Positions 45,737 through 54,981 are shown, counted from the stretch's first letter. The stretch is DNA of 64,000 nucleotides from a bacterium (GCA_035307765.1 DATGHU010000011.1:1-64000), one strand, 5' to 3'. Translations and numbers: made by a program. Notes: generated by a model from the sequence alone, not told the origin.

Positions 45737-46726
45737 CTATCGCCGCACCGGCTCGGAGACCCGTCCCCGCTTGACGAGTTGGTCACGGATCCACCGGTAG
45801 GTCTTCGCCAGACCCTCTTCCAAGGTGACGCGTGGCTCCCAGTTCAAGACGCGGCGGAGCGTCGTGTTATCGCTGTTTCGCCCGCGCACCCCCTGCGGTT
45901 TGGTCAGATCGTACCGCTTGGTGATTTTCTTTCCCGCGACGCTGGCGACGATGTCGACAAGTTCATTGATGGTCACCATCCGGTCCGATCCCAGGTTGAT
46001 CGGCTGGTGTTCATCGGTCTGCATCAGGCGGTAAATCCCCTCGACGCAGTCGTCGATGTAGCAATAGGACCGAGTCTGCTTGCCGTCCCCCCACACCTCG
46101 ATCTCGCCGCCGTCCGGTGCCAGGGCGATCTTCCGACAGATCGCCGCGGGCGATTTCTCCCGCCCGCCATCGTACGTCCCCAGCGGGCCGTAGATGTTGT
46201 GGAACCGGACCACGTAGGTGCTCAGGCCGTAGTCCTCATGATAGTGGCGGCACATTCGTTCGGTGAAGAGCTTCTCCCAACCGTATCCATCCTCGGCATC
46301 GGCGGGATAGGCGTCCTCCTCCTTGAGGGGGGTGACATCGGTGACGTTTTGCCGGTACCCCGGGTACACACACGCGGAGGAGGTGAACAGGAACTTTCGA
46401 ATGCCATTGACCCTCGCCGCCTCGATCATGTGCGTGTTGATCAACACGCTGTCGCGCATGATCTCCGCCTTGTACTCGGTGATGAACCCGATCCCACCCA
46501 TGTTCGCCGCAAGGTTGTAGCACTCGTCGATCCCGCGGGTCGCCTGAAGACAATCCGCCCACCGCCTCAGGTCAAGCACCTCAAACTCATCGCCGGCCGT
46601 CGGTTCGTACTCCGGGCGTTTAACATCCACCCCCCGCACCCAACACCCCCGCTGTTTGAGCGCCTTCACCAAATGGTGCCCGATAAACCCTCCGGCACCC
46701 GTGACCACGACTTTCGTTTTCACCAA
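45737..46726 (-). CDS. GDP-mannose 3,5-epimerase-like SDR
   Basis: 329 residues from TTG 46726 (GTG 46723 is the next codon and may be the true start). VTGAGGFIGHHLVKAL binds NAD. NMGGIGFITEYKAEIM, SSACVYPGYRQ, EDGYGWEKLFTE, RFHNIYGPLGTYDGGREK and TRSYCYIDDCVEGIYRLM follow the plant GDP-D-mannose 3',5'-epimerase (GME) pattern closely. GME makes GDP-L-galactose and GDP-L-gulose. The phosphomannomutase at 53608 could supply mannose-1-phosphate. Bacterial homologues exist, but the product here is not proven. Confidence 0.87.
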   Translation of the reverse strand: MVKTKVVVTGAGGFIGHHLVKALKQRGCWVRGVDVKRPEYEPTAGDEFEVLDLRRWADCLQATRGIDECYNLAANMGGIGFITEYKAEIMRDSVLINTHMIEAARVNGIRKFLFTSSACVYPGYRQNVTDVTPLKEEDAYPADAEDGYGWEKLFTERMCRHYHEDYGLSTYVVRFHNIYGPLGTYDGGREKSPAAICRKIALAPDGGEIEVWGDGKQTRSYCYIDDCVEGIYRLMQTDEHQPINLGSDRMVTINELVDIVASVAGKKITKRYDLTKPQGVRGRNSDNTTLRRVLNWEPRVTLEEGLAKTYRWIRDQLVKRGRVSEPVRR

Positions 46727-46785
46727 AGTCCCCCCCGTTTCGTTTCATCCCGTTTCACTGTATATCGTGTCGGCGCGGACCGGGC

Positions 46786-48093
46786 CTATCGGCCGATGCC
46801 GGCGTAGTGGAACCCCGCCGCCCGCGCCGCCTGCGGATCGAGAATGTTCCGGCCATCGATGAGCACCGGGCGGCGCATCAGGGACTTGAGACGGGGAAGA
46901 TCGAGCGTACGAAACTCCTTCCAATCCGTGAGCACCACCACCGCGTCGCTGCCGCGGGCCGCCTCATAGGGATCTGGAAAGTACGTGACGTAGGGCAGAA
47001 TCTGCCGGGCGTTGGCCTCCGCCGCCGGGTCGTGCGCCCGCAGCACCGCCCCTTCCCGGCGAAGCGCCTCAAGGATCGCGACGGAGGGGGCGCCGCGCAT
47101 GTCGTCGGTGTTCGGCTTGAATGCCAGGCCGAGGATCGTAACGGTCCGGTTCGCAATCACCCACAAGGCATCCTTGAGGAGACGGAGCAGCACGTCCCGC
47201 TGCCCGTCGTTCACCCGGGCGACCTCCTCGAGTAATCGGAAGTCGTACCCGGCCTCACGTGCCAACTGCACGAACGCCGCGACGTCCTTGGGAAAACAGG
47301 ACCCTCCGTACCCTACCCCGGCGTCGAGGTAGGCCCGGCCGATCCGCGCGTCGTACCCCATACCGTCCGCGACCATGCGCACGTCGGCCCCCACGCGCTC
47401 GCACACATTCGCCACGGCGTTGATATACGAGATCTTCATGGCGAGGAAGGCGTTGCTGGCGTGCTTGATCAGTTCCGCGGTGCTGAGATCGGTCACCACG
47501 ACCGGACAGTCGAACGGTGCGTAGAGTTCCCGCAGCAATCGTTCGCTCCGCTCGCTTTCCACCCCCAACACGATCCGGTCGGGATGCAGGAAGTCATGCA
47601 CGGCGGAGCCTTCGCGCAGGAACTCCGGGTTGCAGGCGACGTCGAACGGGACCGCCCCTCGAGTCAGCAGGTGGATTTGATCCCGAATTCGGGCGCCGGT
47701 CCGGGCGGGCACCGTACTCTTCTCCACGATCAGTCGGTATTCGGTAAGCGCGGGGGCGATGACCTCGGCGACCGCGGCGACCGCGGAGAGATCCGCGTCG
47801 CCGGCCTCCCTGGACGGGGTGCCCACGGTAATGAAGATCACTTCCGACCTCCGGACGGCATCGGCCGTGTCGGTGGTAAACGTGATCCGCCCGGACCGGA
47901 GGGCGCGCTTCAGCAGGTCCTCGAGCCCCGGCTCATAAAAGGGCACCCGCCCCGCTTCGAGCAGCTTGAGCCGGTCGGCGTCCTGGTCGACGGCGATGAC
48001 GGTGTGCCCGAGATCGGCGAAGCAGGCCGATGTGACCAGGCCCACGTAGCCGGTGCCGATCACGCTCAGGCTCATCGCACGTCGCTGGCTCAC
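46786..48093 (-). CDS. UDP-glucose 6-dehydrogenase
   Basis: 435 residues. GTG 48093 has a GGGAG site at 7-nt spacing; ATG 48075 is the alternative. SVIGTGYVGLVTSACF (10-25) binds NAD, NPEFLREG (155-162) holds the catalytic Glu, Lys220 lies in AMKISYIN and the nucleophilic Cys266 in GYGGSCFPKD (261-270). All residues for two-step oxidation of UDP-glucose to UDP-glucuronate are present, unlike in the 16245-17549 homologue. It supplies a uronic acid donor for the right-hand polymer, possibly converted further by neighbouring epimerases. Confidence 0.93.
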   Translation of the reverse strand: MSQRRAMSLSVIGTGYVGLVTSACFADLGHTVIAVDQDADRLKLLEAGRVPFYEPGLEDLLKRALRSGRITFTTDTADAVRRSEVIFITVGTPSREAGDADLSAVAAVAEVIAPALTEYRLIVEKSTVPARTGARIRDQIHLLTRGAVPFDVACNPEFLREGSAVHDFLHPDRIVLGVESERSERLLRELYAPFDCPVVVTDLSTAELIKHASNAFLAMKISYINAVANVCERVGADVRMVADGMGYDARIGRAYLDAGVGYGGSCFPKDVAAFVQLAREAGYDFRLLEEVARVNDGQRDVLLRLLKDALWVIANRTVTILGLAFKPNTDDMRGAPSVAILEALRREGAVLRAHDPAAEANARQILPYVTYFPDPYEAARGSDAVVVLTDWKEFRTLDLPRLKSLMRRPVLIDGRNILDPQAARAAGFHYAGIGR

Positions 48094-48107
48094 CAGGCGG
48101 CTCCCGA

Positions 48108-49391
48108 CTAATGATAACTCCGCTGTCCGGCGGGCGCCGGGGAGTGGTCGGGAATCGGCCTCGCCGCGGACGGCACCATCAGCGTATCATCCGGCCGATC
48201 CCCCTGGCAATTCCCGTCGCCGTCGTCGCTCCCCGTCGGAAGCGGCACGACCAGCAGCGCGATGATCAGCCAGAACCCCATCAGCGTGGAGATCGACAAC
48301 AGCGTATTGTCGCCGAACTGGTCGATCAGGAGCCCGATCCACATCGCGGTCGCCAACGACCGATACGGGTCCCGCAGTTGGCGCCCCATGCGTCCCGCGG
48401 CGCGGAAGACGGTGAGAATGACCCACAACACGCTCAGGAACCCCAGCGCGCCCATCTCGACCGCGTAGTTGAGCCAGAGGTTGTGCGCCGACCACTTCAC
48501 TTCCTCACCGGGAGGCTTGAGCTGGTTGAACAGGACCAGAAACGTGCCGGGCCCGCTGCCGAGCCAAGGATGCCCCCGGAAAATCTGGAACGAGATCTGC
48601 CAAATGCGGAGCCGGTCACCGATCAAATCGCCGAACAGGTGCTGCGTGCGCACCGCGATCGCCGGCACCACCATTCCCGCCAGGCCGAGCCCGATCACCA
48701 GCGCGACCGCTGTCGAGACGAACGCGGCCGCCATGCGGCGGGGTCGGTCTCGGAACTCGCGCCAGGTGAGGTAGGCTGTGCCCACCACCCAGGCGATCAG
48801 GGACGACCTGGATTCGGTGGCCAGGAGGCCGGCCAGCGTCACAAGACCACAGACAATCCAACCCACCCGCTCCCGGCCCCGTGCCCGGTAGGCGAGGCCC
48901 AGTGCCACCAGGCTGCCGAGGAACAGCGTCGTCCCGAGCCCATTGGGCCCAAGCCCGATCCGCTCCGGCGGAATCTGCGCCCGGTGGTCGCCGGCGGCGG
49001 TGGCCGCGACCATCCCGACGAGAGCCGCGGGGACGGCGCCCAGCGCCCACACTTTCAGGAGGATCGTCCTGGAGCTGGGGTCGTGGTAGACCAGCCAGGT
49101 GAACGACCCGAAGACGACCACCGCCGGAATGATGGTGAGGATCACCGGGTGAACGGTGAGCGACGGGTACGCGGATGCGAAGGCAGAAATCACCAAGATG
49201 ACCCCGAACACGGACAGGGGCAGGTCGAGGGGGGTGGAATGCCACAGCGGCGGCCGGCGCCGCACCAGCCGCCAGACGGCGCCCCCCAGCAGGAGGGGGA
49301 ACCCAATCGTCGCGTGGCCCGCGGAGTACAGCGCCATCGTGACCATTACCACCCAACGCGTATACGTCAGTTGAGGGTCCCGCCCCCTCAC
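48108..49391 (-). CDS. O-antigen ligase/polymerase family membrane protein
   Basis: 427 residues from GTG 49391, overlapping the upstream stop by GTGA. About ten hydrophobic segments are present, with a periplasmic loop near 235-300. GPNGLGTTLFLGSLVALGL and ESRSSLIAWVVG, then FRGHPWLGSGPGTF, are hallmark segments of the Wzy_C/WaaL superfamily, including the conserved GxGxGxF before the large loop. It is the second member of this family here, after 28802-30157. It could be the polymerase for the right-hand locus; the residue pattern does not separate ligase from polymerase. Confidence 0.87.
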   Translation of the reverse strand: MRGRDPQLTYTRWVVMVTMALYSAGHATIGFPLLLGGAVWRLVRRRPPLWHSTPLDLPLSVFGVILVISAFASAYPSLTVHPVILTIIPAVVVFGSFTWLVYHDPSSRTILLKVWALGAVPAALVGMVAATAAGDHRAQIPPERIGLGPNGLGTTLFLGSLVALGLAYRARGRERVGWIVCGLVTLAGLLATESRSSLIAWVVGTAYLTWREFRDRPRRMAAAFVSTAVALVIGLGLAGMVVPAIAVRTQHLFGDLIGDRLRIWQISFQIFRGHPWLGSGPGTFLVLFNQLKPPGEEVKWSAHNLWLNYAVEMGALGFLSVLWVILTVFRAAGRMGRQLRDPYRSLATAMWIGLLIDQFGDNTLLSISTLMGFWLIIALLVVPLPTGSDDGDGNCQGDRPDDTLMVPSAARPIPDHSPAPAGQRSYH

Positions 49392-51262
49392 GCACGGGCC
49401 CTCCGGGCATCCGTGTGGATCCGCGCCTTCACCTCGCGGACAAGGGCGGCGACAAGCTCATAGCGGCCAAACGACGGCATGAAGTAGGCGCCGTCGATCC
49501 GCCCCACGAGCGCCTCCAGCAGCTCCCGGGCGACCCGGAGCCCTTCGTCCCGGCCGGCACTCCCCGCCGCCTCCATCCGGTCGCGCACCCATTGGGGGAT
49601 GGTAATGCCGGGCACCTCGTTGTGCAGGAACTCGGCGTGACGAGAGCTCTGCAGCGGAAGCACGCCCACCAGCACGGGCACAGGCAGTTTCCCGACCCGC
49701 CGCTCGAACAGGTCGAGCGTCTCCGGCTCGTACACCGGCTGGGTCATGAAAAAGTCCGCCCCGGCCTCCAGCTTGCGCTCGAGTTTCGGCAGTTCCCGGT
49801 CCAGCGTGCCCGGATTCATGTCCAGGGCGCACCCGGCGAGAAAGCGCGCCGGCCGGCCGATCGATTTTCCGGAAAGGTCGAGCCCCTCGTTGAACCGCTT
49901 GATGATCCGCACCAATCCCGGGCTGTCCACGTCGAAGACCGCGGTCACGTTCGGGTAGTCTCCCCTCGGGGGTTCGCCGGTCAGGGCGAGGATGTTGCGA
50001 ACCCCGAGGGCGTGGGCCCCGATTAGATCGGCCTGCAGCCCCATCAGGTTCCGGTCTCGGGTCGTGAAGTGGATGATCGTCTCGATGCCGACCTGTTGCT
50101 GGATCAGGAAGCACATCGCCAGGGCGCCCATCCGGATGCGGCCGATCGGGCTGTCGCCAACGTCGATGACGTCCGCCCCCGCCTCTTTGAGCAGTCGGGC
50201 CCCGTCCAGGTCCTTGGTCGCATCCAACCCCTTGGGGGGGTCGACCTCCACGCTGATGACAAATGTCCGTCCAAGTTTCTGGGCGAGCTGGGTCGGCTGA
50301 TCGCCCGGAAGCGTGATCTCCTCCGGACGCCTGCCGGGCACCACCGTCACCGCCGGCCGAACGGGCGCCGGGCGGAGATCGGCGATCGCGCGGCCGATCG
50401 CCGAAATATGCGCCGGGGTGGTGCCGCAACACCCACCGATGATCACGGCTCCGGCCTGAACCATCTTGCGGGCGTAGATCGCCATGTGCTCCGGCGAAGA
50501 GAGATAGAGGTACCGCCCCTCCACCAGGGTGGGGAACCCGGCGTTGGGTTGGGCCGACAGCGGCGTCCGGGCCAGCGCGGCCATCTGCTGGATGACCTCC
50601 AACATCGGCACGGGCCCCACGCTGCAGTTCGCGCCGATGACGTCGACGCCGGCCTGCTCCAGGGCCGCGACCACCTCAGCCGGTCCATGCCCGTACTTCG
50701 TGCGGCCGTCCTCGGCGAAGCTGATCTGCGCAACCAGCGGCAGGTCGCACGCGGCTCGGGCGGCCGAGACCGCCTCCAACAGCTCCGCCAGATCGGTGAA
50801 GGTCTCCAGGATCAGAACATCGACGCCCCCCTCGACGAGGGCGTCGATCTGGGCGCGAAACGCCTGACGCGTCTCTTCGGCGCTGATCCGCCCGAACGGC
50901 GCGACGGGCTTTCCGAGCGGCCCGATCGATCCGGCGATCCACACGGACTGCCCGATGATGTCGCGGGCCTCCTTCGCAATCTTCGCCCCGTGCCAGTTCA
51001 CGTCGCGGACGCGCTCGCCGAGCCCGTGCACCCCAAGCTTCACCGGATTGGCCCCGAAGGTGTTCGTCTCGATCATCTCGGCACCGGCGCGGAGGTAATC
51101 GAGGTGGACGTTGAGGACGCGCTCCCGATCGGTGAGGTTGAGCGCGTCGAAACATCGATCGAACTCCACCCCCCGCGCGTAGAGGAGGGTCCCCATAGCC
51201 CCATCGCACAGCAGGGGCCCGCGCGCCAGGCGCGCGTGAAACGCTTGGAATGCCGACTTCAT
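49388..51262 (-). CDS. Bifunctional homocysteine S-methyltransferase/methylenetetrahydrofolate reductase
   Basis: 624 residues, two domains. Residues 1-~300 are a homocysteine S-methyltransferase with zinc ligands Cys213 (GANCSVGP), Cys278 and Cys279 (GGCCGTTP). Residues ~320-600 are a MetF-type TIM barrel with FVISVEVDPPKG and the flavin-binding DVGDSPIGRIRM region. It would make 5-methyl-THF and methylate homocysteine in the methionine cycle. This fusion is known from Bacillus YitJ, Thermus and Deinococcus. It is translationally coupled to the DUF2993 gene upstream (ATGA) and the ligase downstream (GTGA), an unusual setting for a housekeeping enzyme. Confidence 0.92.
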   Translation of the reverse strand: MKSAFQAFHARLARGPLLCDGAMGTLLYARGVEFDRCFDALNLTDRERVLNVHLDYLRAGAEMIETNTFGANPVKLGVHGLGERVRDVNWHGAKIAKEARDIIGQSVWIAGSIGPLGKPVAPFGRISAEETRQAFRAQIDALVEGGVDVLILETFTDLAELLEAVSAARAACDLPLVAQISFAEDGRTKYGHGPAEVVAALEQAGVDVIGANCSVGPVPMLEVIQQMAALARTPLSAQPNAGFPTLVEGRYLYLSSPEHMAIYARKMVQAGAVIIGGCCGTTPAHISAIGRAIADLRPAPVRPAVTVVPGRRPEEITLPGDQPTQLAQKLGRTFVISVEVDPPKGLDATKDLDGARLLKEAGADVIDVGDSPIGRIRMGALAMCFLIQQQVGIETIIHFTTRDRNLMGLQADLIGAHALGVRNILALTGEPPRGDYPNVTAVFDVDSPGLVRIIKRFNEGLDLSGKSIGRPARFLAGCALDMNPGTLDRELPKLERKLEAGADFFMTQPVYEPETLDLFERRVGKLPVPVLVGVLPLQSSRHAEFLHNEVPGITIPQWVRDRMEAAGSAGRDEGLRVARELLEALVGRIDGAYFMPSFGRYELVAALVREVKARIHTDARRARA

Positions 51263-51999
51263 GGCGCCAGCCGAAGCTCCGGGCCTCCGCAGTCATTGCA
51301 TGGCTGGGCGAAGTCACGCAGGCTGCTCAAGACGAACCCGTCGGGCGTCGACCGGAGCGAACGGATCTTGAACGCCACCGGCCAGGTGCGGAAATCGACC
51401 ACGGGATTCATCGACCGCTCCAGGCGGTCGACGACGGCGGTGGGCAGCGGCAGCGAATTCACAAACAGCGATTCGATGTGAAAGTAGATCTCGGGGTCTC
51501 CCGATACCTGAAACACCCCCCGCATCCGCACGCGCACGAGAGCCCCACTGAGCAACATGGTCCCCTTGGCATCGATCAGGTCGCTGTCCTGCGTCAGCTT
51601 CACGTCCCGCACGGTCCCCTGCGCCTCGAGGAACGCCTCGACGCTGGCCAGGTTGACCTTGCCGTAGAGGCCGCTGTCCAGCACGCGCAGCACCTTAAGC
51701 GTGCCCTGGCGGAGCTCGGCCGGATCAACACTCGCGCCCGTCAACCGTATCCACAACTCGTCGACACGCATTCCCCCCACGGCCGCCCGCTGCGCGTACA
51801 CGCTCACCCGAGCGTATCCGCCCTCGTAGAGATCGGGAACCACATCCATCCGCATCACCGGCGGGTCGCCCAGCATCCGGCCGAAGATGGGGCGAAGCGC
51901 CTCGACGGAGGCAACCGGCAGGTCCGCGCGGGCCGGCGCCAACAACCCGACCACGACGGCGAGCACGCCGATCGCCACACACACCCTGGGCATATGCAT
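51259..51999 (-). CDS. DUF2993 (LmeA-like) secreted lipid-binding protein
   Basis: 246 residues. The N-terminus MHMPRVCVAIGVLAVVVGLL with APARA at its end is a good Sec signal peptide with predicted cleavage near ARA-D. The rest is beta-rich with VRMDELWIRLTG-like segments and a long amphipathic middle, as in the DUF2993 family, whose mycobacterial member LmeA binds phospholipid in the periplasm. A Cys pair near the C-terminus (CNDC) may form a disulfide. It directly precedes the MTHFR fusion and follows the LptD-like gene, hinting at lipid handling in the envelope. Confidence 0.78.
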   Translation of the reverse strand: MHMPRVCVAIGVLAVVVGLLAPARADLPVASVEALRPIFGRMLGDPPVMRMDVVPDLYEGGYARVSVYAQRAAVGGMRVDELWIRLTGASVDPAELRQGTLKVLRVLDSGLYGKVNLASVEAFLEAQGTVRDVKLTQDSDLIDAKGTMLLSGALVRVRMRGVFQVSGDPEIYFHIESLFVNSLPLPTAVVDRLERSMNPVVDFRTWPVAFKIRSLRSTPDGFVLSSLRDFAQPCNDCGGPELRLAP

Positions 52000-52036
52000 C
52001 AGCTTCTAGGTACCGCGGAAGAGTCCTTTCCAGACG

Positions 52037-53599
52037 TCAGAACGAAACGCCCGAGCCCGAGAACCCAACGTTGTTCCCCGGGAAGACGTTCAGCCCGACC
52101 GTGAACATCAGGCTGTTGCCGCCCGGGTTCTGCGGGAACGACCGGTAGACGAGTCCCACCGTCACGCAATCACACCGGACGTTGACCGCGTAATCGACCT
52201 CGGTCAGCTGCTGCGTGGTCAGGTTGTAATATGCAGAGACGTTGAACGCGACGTCCGGGCTGACGCTCATCGCCACGTTCAGCCCGGTACTGGTTTGCTG
52301 GGCGAGGAAGTCGTACGTGAGGCTCACCCCGGCGGACTGCACGAAGCCCCCGAACGAATAGCTGTAGCTCAGCGACGTCGTGCTGCTGGGCCCGATCGCG
52401 TCGAACGAAAAGGGCGTCGTCCCGGCCACCGCCACCCCGCTGTAGGACAAGGACGCCGAGGACCGGAGGTTGAGCGTATCGGAGAGCGCGGCGGATTCCT
52501 CGATGATCGTGCGCTGCTGCCCCGTCCCGTAGGCGTCGAACCGCGCCTGGCCGCCGGCGCTGAAGTACAGGCTCGGCGAGAGCCGGAACGTGTCGCTGCT
52601 GACGCTCAGCAGGCCCTCGGCGCGGCTGGTGCTGATGCCGGTGGAGAGTTCATGATAGTACCCACCGTGCGCCTCAAACTGCACGGCGATCGGCGCCCCG
52701 GGGATCTGCGCACGATCGTACTCCAGGTCGAGCGAGTACCGGTCGATGTTGACGAGGTTGCCGTTGGTGTCGGTCGTGGGGTGCCGCCCCAGATCCAGGC
52801 TCCACGTGTGACCGGCCACCCGATCGAACAGCAGGTTCTCCGCGGAGAGCCCGGTGCCCGTGGCGAGCCGGACCCGGAAATCGTCGTGCGCCTCTCCGAC
52901 CGGGAACGAATGGAGGTATTCCAGATACAGCCCATCCGACGTGCTGAACCCGAAGGTGGGGCCGCTCCGCCTGCCGAGCGTGCTCGTGTACACCGGGAGC
53001 GTGATGATCCGGATGCCCGCGACGTAGATCGAGGCGTCGTAGGCGGTGAAGTGGTCGTTTGGCACGATCACGATCTTCCGGGCGGCGATCTTGAAGATCG
53101 GCCGGCTGGGATCGCAGGGGGTGAGCGAGGCGCCCTGCGCGACATCCTGCGCCGGCGCGACGTCGATCACCTGACCGGTAACGTGCCAGGGGGGATACGA
53201 CCCCTCCATCTGCTCCATGTGGCCGACATGGGTCCCGAAGTTGTACTTGAGGAGCGACCCGGTCGCGCTGTTCCCACTCGACTTGAGCGTGATGTGCCCC
53301 GAGGCGACCGCGTCCTGCGTCTCCGTGTTCGCTTCGAGGTGGTCCGCGGTCAGCACCGAACCGCTTCCCTCTGCGCGAACGTGGCCGTCGGCCGTCGCGA
53401 CCTTGGTCAACGAGTTGTACTCGATCCGGTCGGCGGTGATCGTCAGCTCGCCGGTCGGAACAGAGGGCGGAGCGGGAACCGCCGAATCCCGAAAAGATGC
53501 CGAGGATGTCGGGAGACCCCAGGAGACGGCCAGGATCGCGCTGGCGACAAGCGCAAGCCACCGCCTGACCACAAGCGGCGTCCGCGAGAGCCTCCGCAT
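52037..53599 (-). CDS. LPS-assembly LptA/LptD-like outer membrane protein
   Basis: 520 residues from ATG 53599; the frame is open to 54142 but that extension is a shadow of the phosphomannomutase gene. A signal peptide (RWLALVASAILAVSWGLP, cleavage after SSA) precedes an OstA/LptA-type domain (~45-150: ITADRIEYNSLTKVATADGH and repeats of hydrophobic beta strands). The C-terminal ~330 residues have short alternating strands ending in GFSGSGVSF, consistent with a beta-barrel. LptD inserts LPS into the outer leaflet. At 520 residues it is shorter than proteobacterial LptD. Two Cys (VRCDCVTVG) occur late in the barrel. Confidence 0.78.
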   Translation of the reverse strand: MRRLSRTPLVVRRWLALVASAILAVSWGLPTSSASFRDSAVPAPPSVPTGELTITADRIEYNSLTKVATADGHVRAEGSGSVLTADHLEANTETQDAVASGHITLKSSGNSATGSLLKYNFGTHVGHMEQMEGSYPPWHVTGQVIDVAPAQDVAQGASLTPCDPSRPIFKIAARKIVIVPNDHFTAYDASIYVAGIRIITLPVYTSTLGRRSGPTFGFSTSDGLYLEYLHSFPVGEAHDDFRVRLATGTGLSAENLLFDRVAGHTWSLDLGRHPTTDTNGNLVNIDRYSLDLEYDRAQIPGAPIAVQFEAHGGYYHELSTGISTSRAEGLLSVSSDTFRLSPSLYFSAGGQARFDAYGTGQQRTIIEESAALSDTLNLRSSASLSYSGVAVAGTTPFSFDAIGPSSTTSLSYSYSFGGFVQSAGVSLTYDFLAQQTSTGLNVAMSVSPDVAFNVSAYYNLTTQQLTEVDYAVNVRCDCVTVGLVYRSFPQNPGGNSLMFTVGLNVFPGNNVGFSGSGVSF

Positions 53600-53607
53600 C
53601 CTCCGGG

Positions 53608-54981
53608 CTACCAGCTGAGCGGGGCGGCCTCGGGATACCGGCGGAGCGCCTGCTCCAGGACGGCTTTGATGCGCTCCAGCGCCGCGGGAGTCGTCCCTTC
53701 CGCGCGGACGACCAGCACGGGCTGGGTGTTGCTGGCGCGCACGAGGCCCCAGCCGTCGGGAAACAGCACCCGCACCCCGTCGATATCGATCACCTCGTAG
53801 CGCTCCTTGAACTCCCGGGTCAGCGCGGCCACCACCGGCTGCTTGCGCCCGTCGGGACAGGCGACCCTCGTCTCGGGGGTAGCGTAGTATCTGGGGATCT
53901 CCCCGGCGATCGCCGAGAGCGGGCGGTCCGCGCGGGACAGGATCCGCAGCAGCCGGCCGGCGGCGTAGATCGCATCGTCGAAGCCGTAGTACTCGTCGGC
54001 GAAGAACATGTGCCCGGACATCTCCCCGGCGAACACCGCCCCGAGCTCGCGCATTTTGGCCTTGATCAACGAGTGCCCGGTCTGGGTGAACTGCGGCCGG
54101 CCCCCCAGCCGGCGGATCTCGTCGACGAGCGCCTGCGAGCACTTAACCTCCACGAGCGCCACCGCGCCGGGATGGGCGGCCAGCACCTCGCGCCAGTAGA
54201 GGACCATCAGCAGGTCTCCCCACAGGATCCCGCCTCGGTCGTCCACGACGCCGAGCCGATCGCCGTCGCCGTCGAACCCCAACCCCACGTCCGCCCGGGA
54301 CTCGGCGACGACGCGAATCAGATCGCCGAGGTTGTGCGGGTCCACCGGATCGGGGTGGTGGTGCGGGAACGACGGGTCGAGATCGCAGTAGAGGGGCACG
54401 ACGTCGACCTCCCAGGCGCGGAGGATCTCGGGGACGAACGCCCCCGCGGTGCCGTTCCCGCAATCCGCCACCACCCGCAGGCGGCGCGGGCCGAGATGGA
54501 TTCGCTCGCGCAGCATCCCGGCGTAGGCGGAGAGGATCTCGCGCTCCTCGACGGCCCCGGAGCCCTGCCGGAATCGACCCGCCTCCGCCAGTGCCCGGAC
54601 CTCCTGGATCTGCGACCCGTAGAGGGTGCCGGGGCCGCAGCACAACTTGAACCCGTTGAACTCCGGGGGGTTGTGCGACGCCGTCACCATGATGCCGCCC
54701 TCGACGCCGAGGTGCCGGAGCGCAAAGTACAGCATCGGGGTCACGGCCAGCCCGATCGTGAGCACGTCGCATCCGGTCGCGGTCAGCCCTCGGATCGCGG
54801 CCTCGTAGAGCAAGGACGAGCTCGTCCGATTGTCGTGGCCGACCGCCGCTCGCCGAACGCCGGCGGAGGCCAAGTAGGTGCCGAACGCCCGACCGATCGT
54901 CTCCGCGGCCTCGGCGTCGAGCTCGCGCCCAACGACGCCGCGGATGTCGTACTCGCGAAAGATCTCGGGCGGTGGTTGCAT
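53608..54981 (-). CDS. Phosphomannomutase/phosphoglucomutase
   Basis: 457 residues. The phosphoserine is Ser102 in TASHNPPEFNG (100-110), the metal loop is GFDGDGDRLGVVD, the sugar-specificity loop is GEMSGHMFF, and the phosphate-binding tail is RASNTQPVLVVRAEGT. It interconverts hexose 6- and 1-phosphates and would supply mannose-1-phosphate or glucose-1-phosphate to the NDP-sugar enzymes in the window. A GGGGAGAGAGGA ribosome site precedes ATG 54981. It is divergent from the ABC exporter gene, with 89 nt between the starts, and ends 8 nt before the LptD-like gene. Confidence 0.92.
   Translation of the reverse strand: MQPPPEIFREYDIRGVVGRELDAEAAETIGRAFGTYLASAGVRRAAVGHDNRTSSSLLYEAAIRGLTATGCDVLTIGLAVTPMLYFALRHLGVEGGIMVTASHNPPEFNGFKLCCGPGTLYGSQIQEVRALAEAGRFRQGSGAVEEREILSAYAGMLRERIHLGPRRLRVVADCGNGTAGAFVPEILRAWEVDVVPLYCDLDPSFPHHHPDPVDPHNLGDLIRVVAESRADVGLGFDGDGDRLGVVDDRGGILWGDLLMVLYWREVLAAHPGAVALVEVKCSQALVDEIRRLGGRPQFTQTGHSLIKAKMRELGAVFAGEMSGHMFFADEYYGFDDAIYAAGRLLRILSRADRPLSAIAGEIPRYYATPETRVACPDGRKQPVVAALTREFKERYEVIDIDGVRVLFPDGWGLVRASNTQPVLVVRAEGTTPAALERIKAVLEQALRRYPEAAPLSW

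Noticed and set aside
44885-46807. A 640-codon open frame on the plus strand
   Set aside because: It lies opposite the well-supported priming transferase and GDP-mannose epimerase genes, is rich in His, Arg, Asp and Pro, and shows no family motif.
52295-53800. A 501-codon plus-strand open frame opposite the LptD-like gene
   Set aside because: Arg/Glu/Gly/Pro-rich composition with no domain; the minus-strand gene has a signal peptide and beta-strand pattern.
53600-54142. A 181-codon N-terminal extension of the LptD-like protein
   Set aside because: It lies within the phosphomannomutase gene and would hide the signal peptide that begins at ATG 53599.
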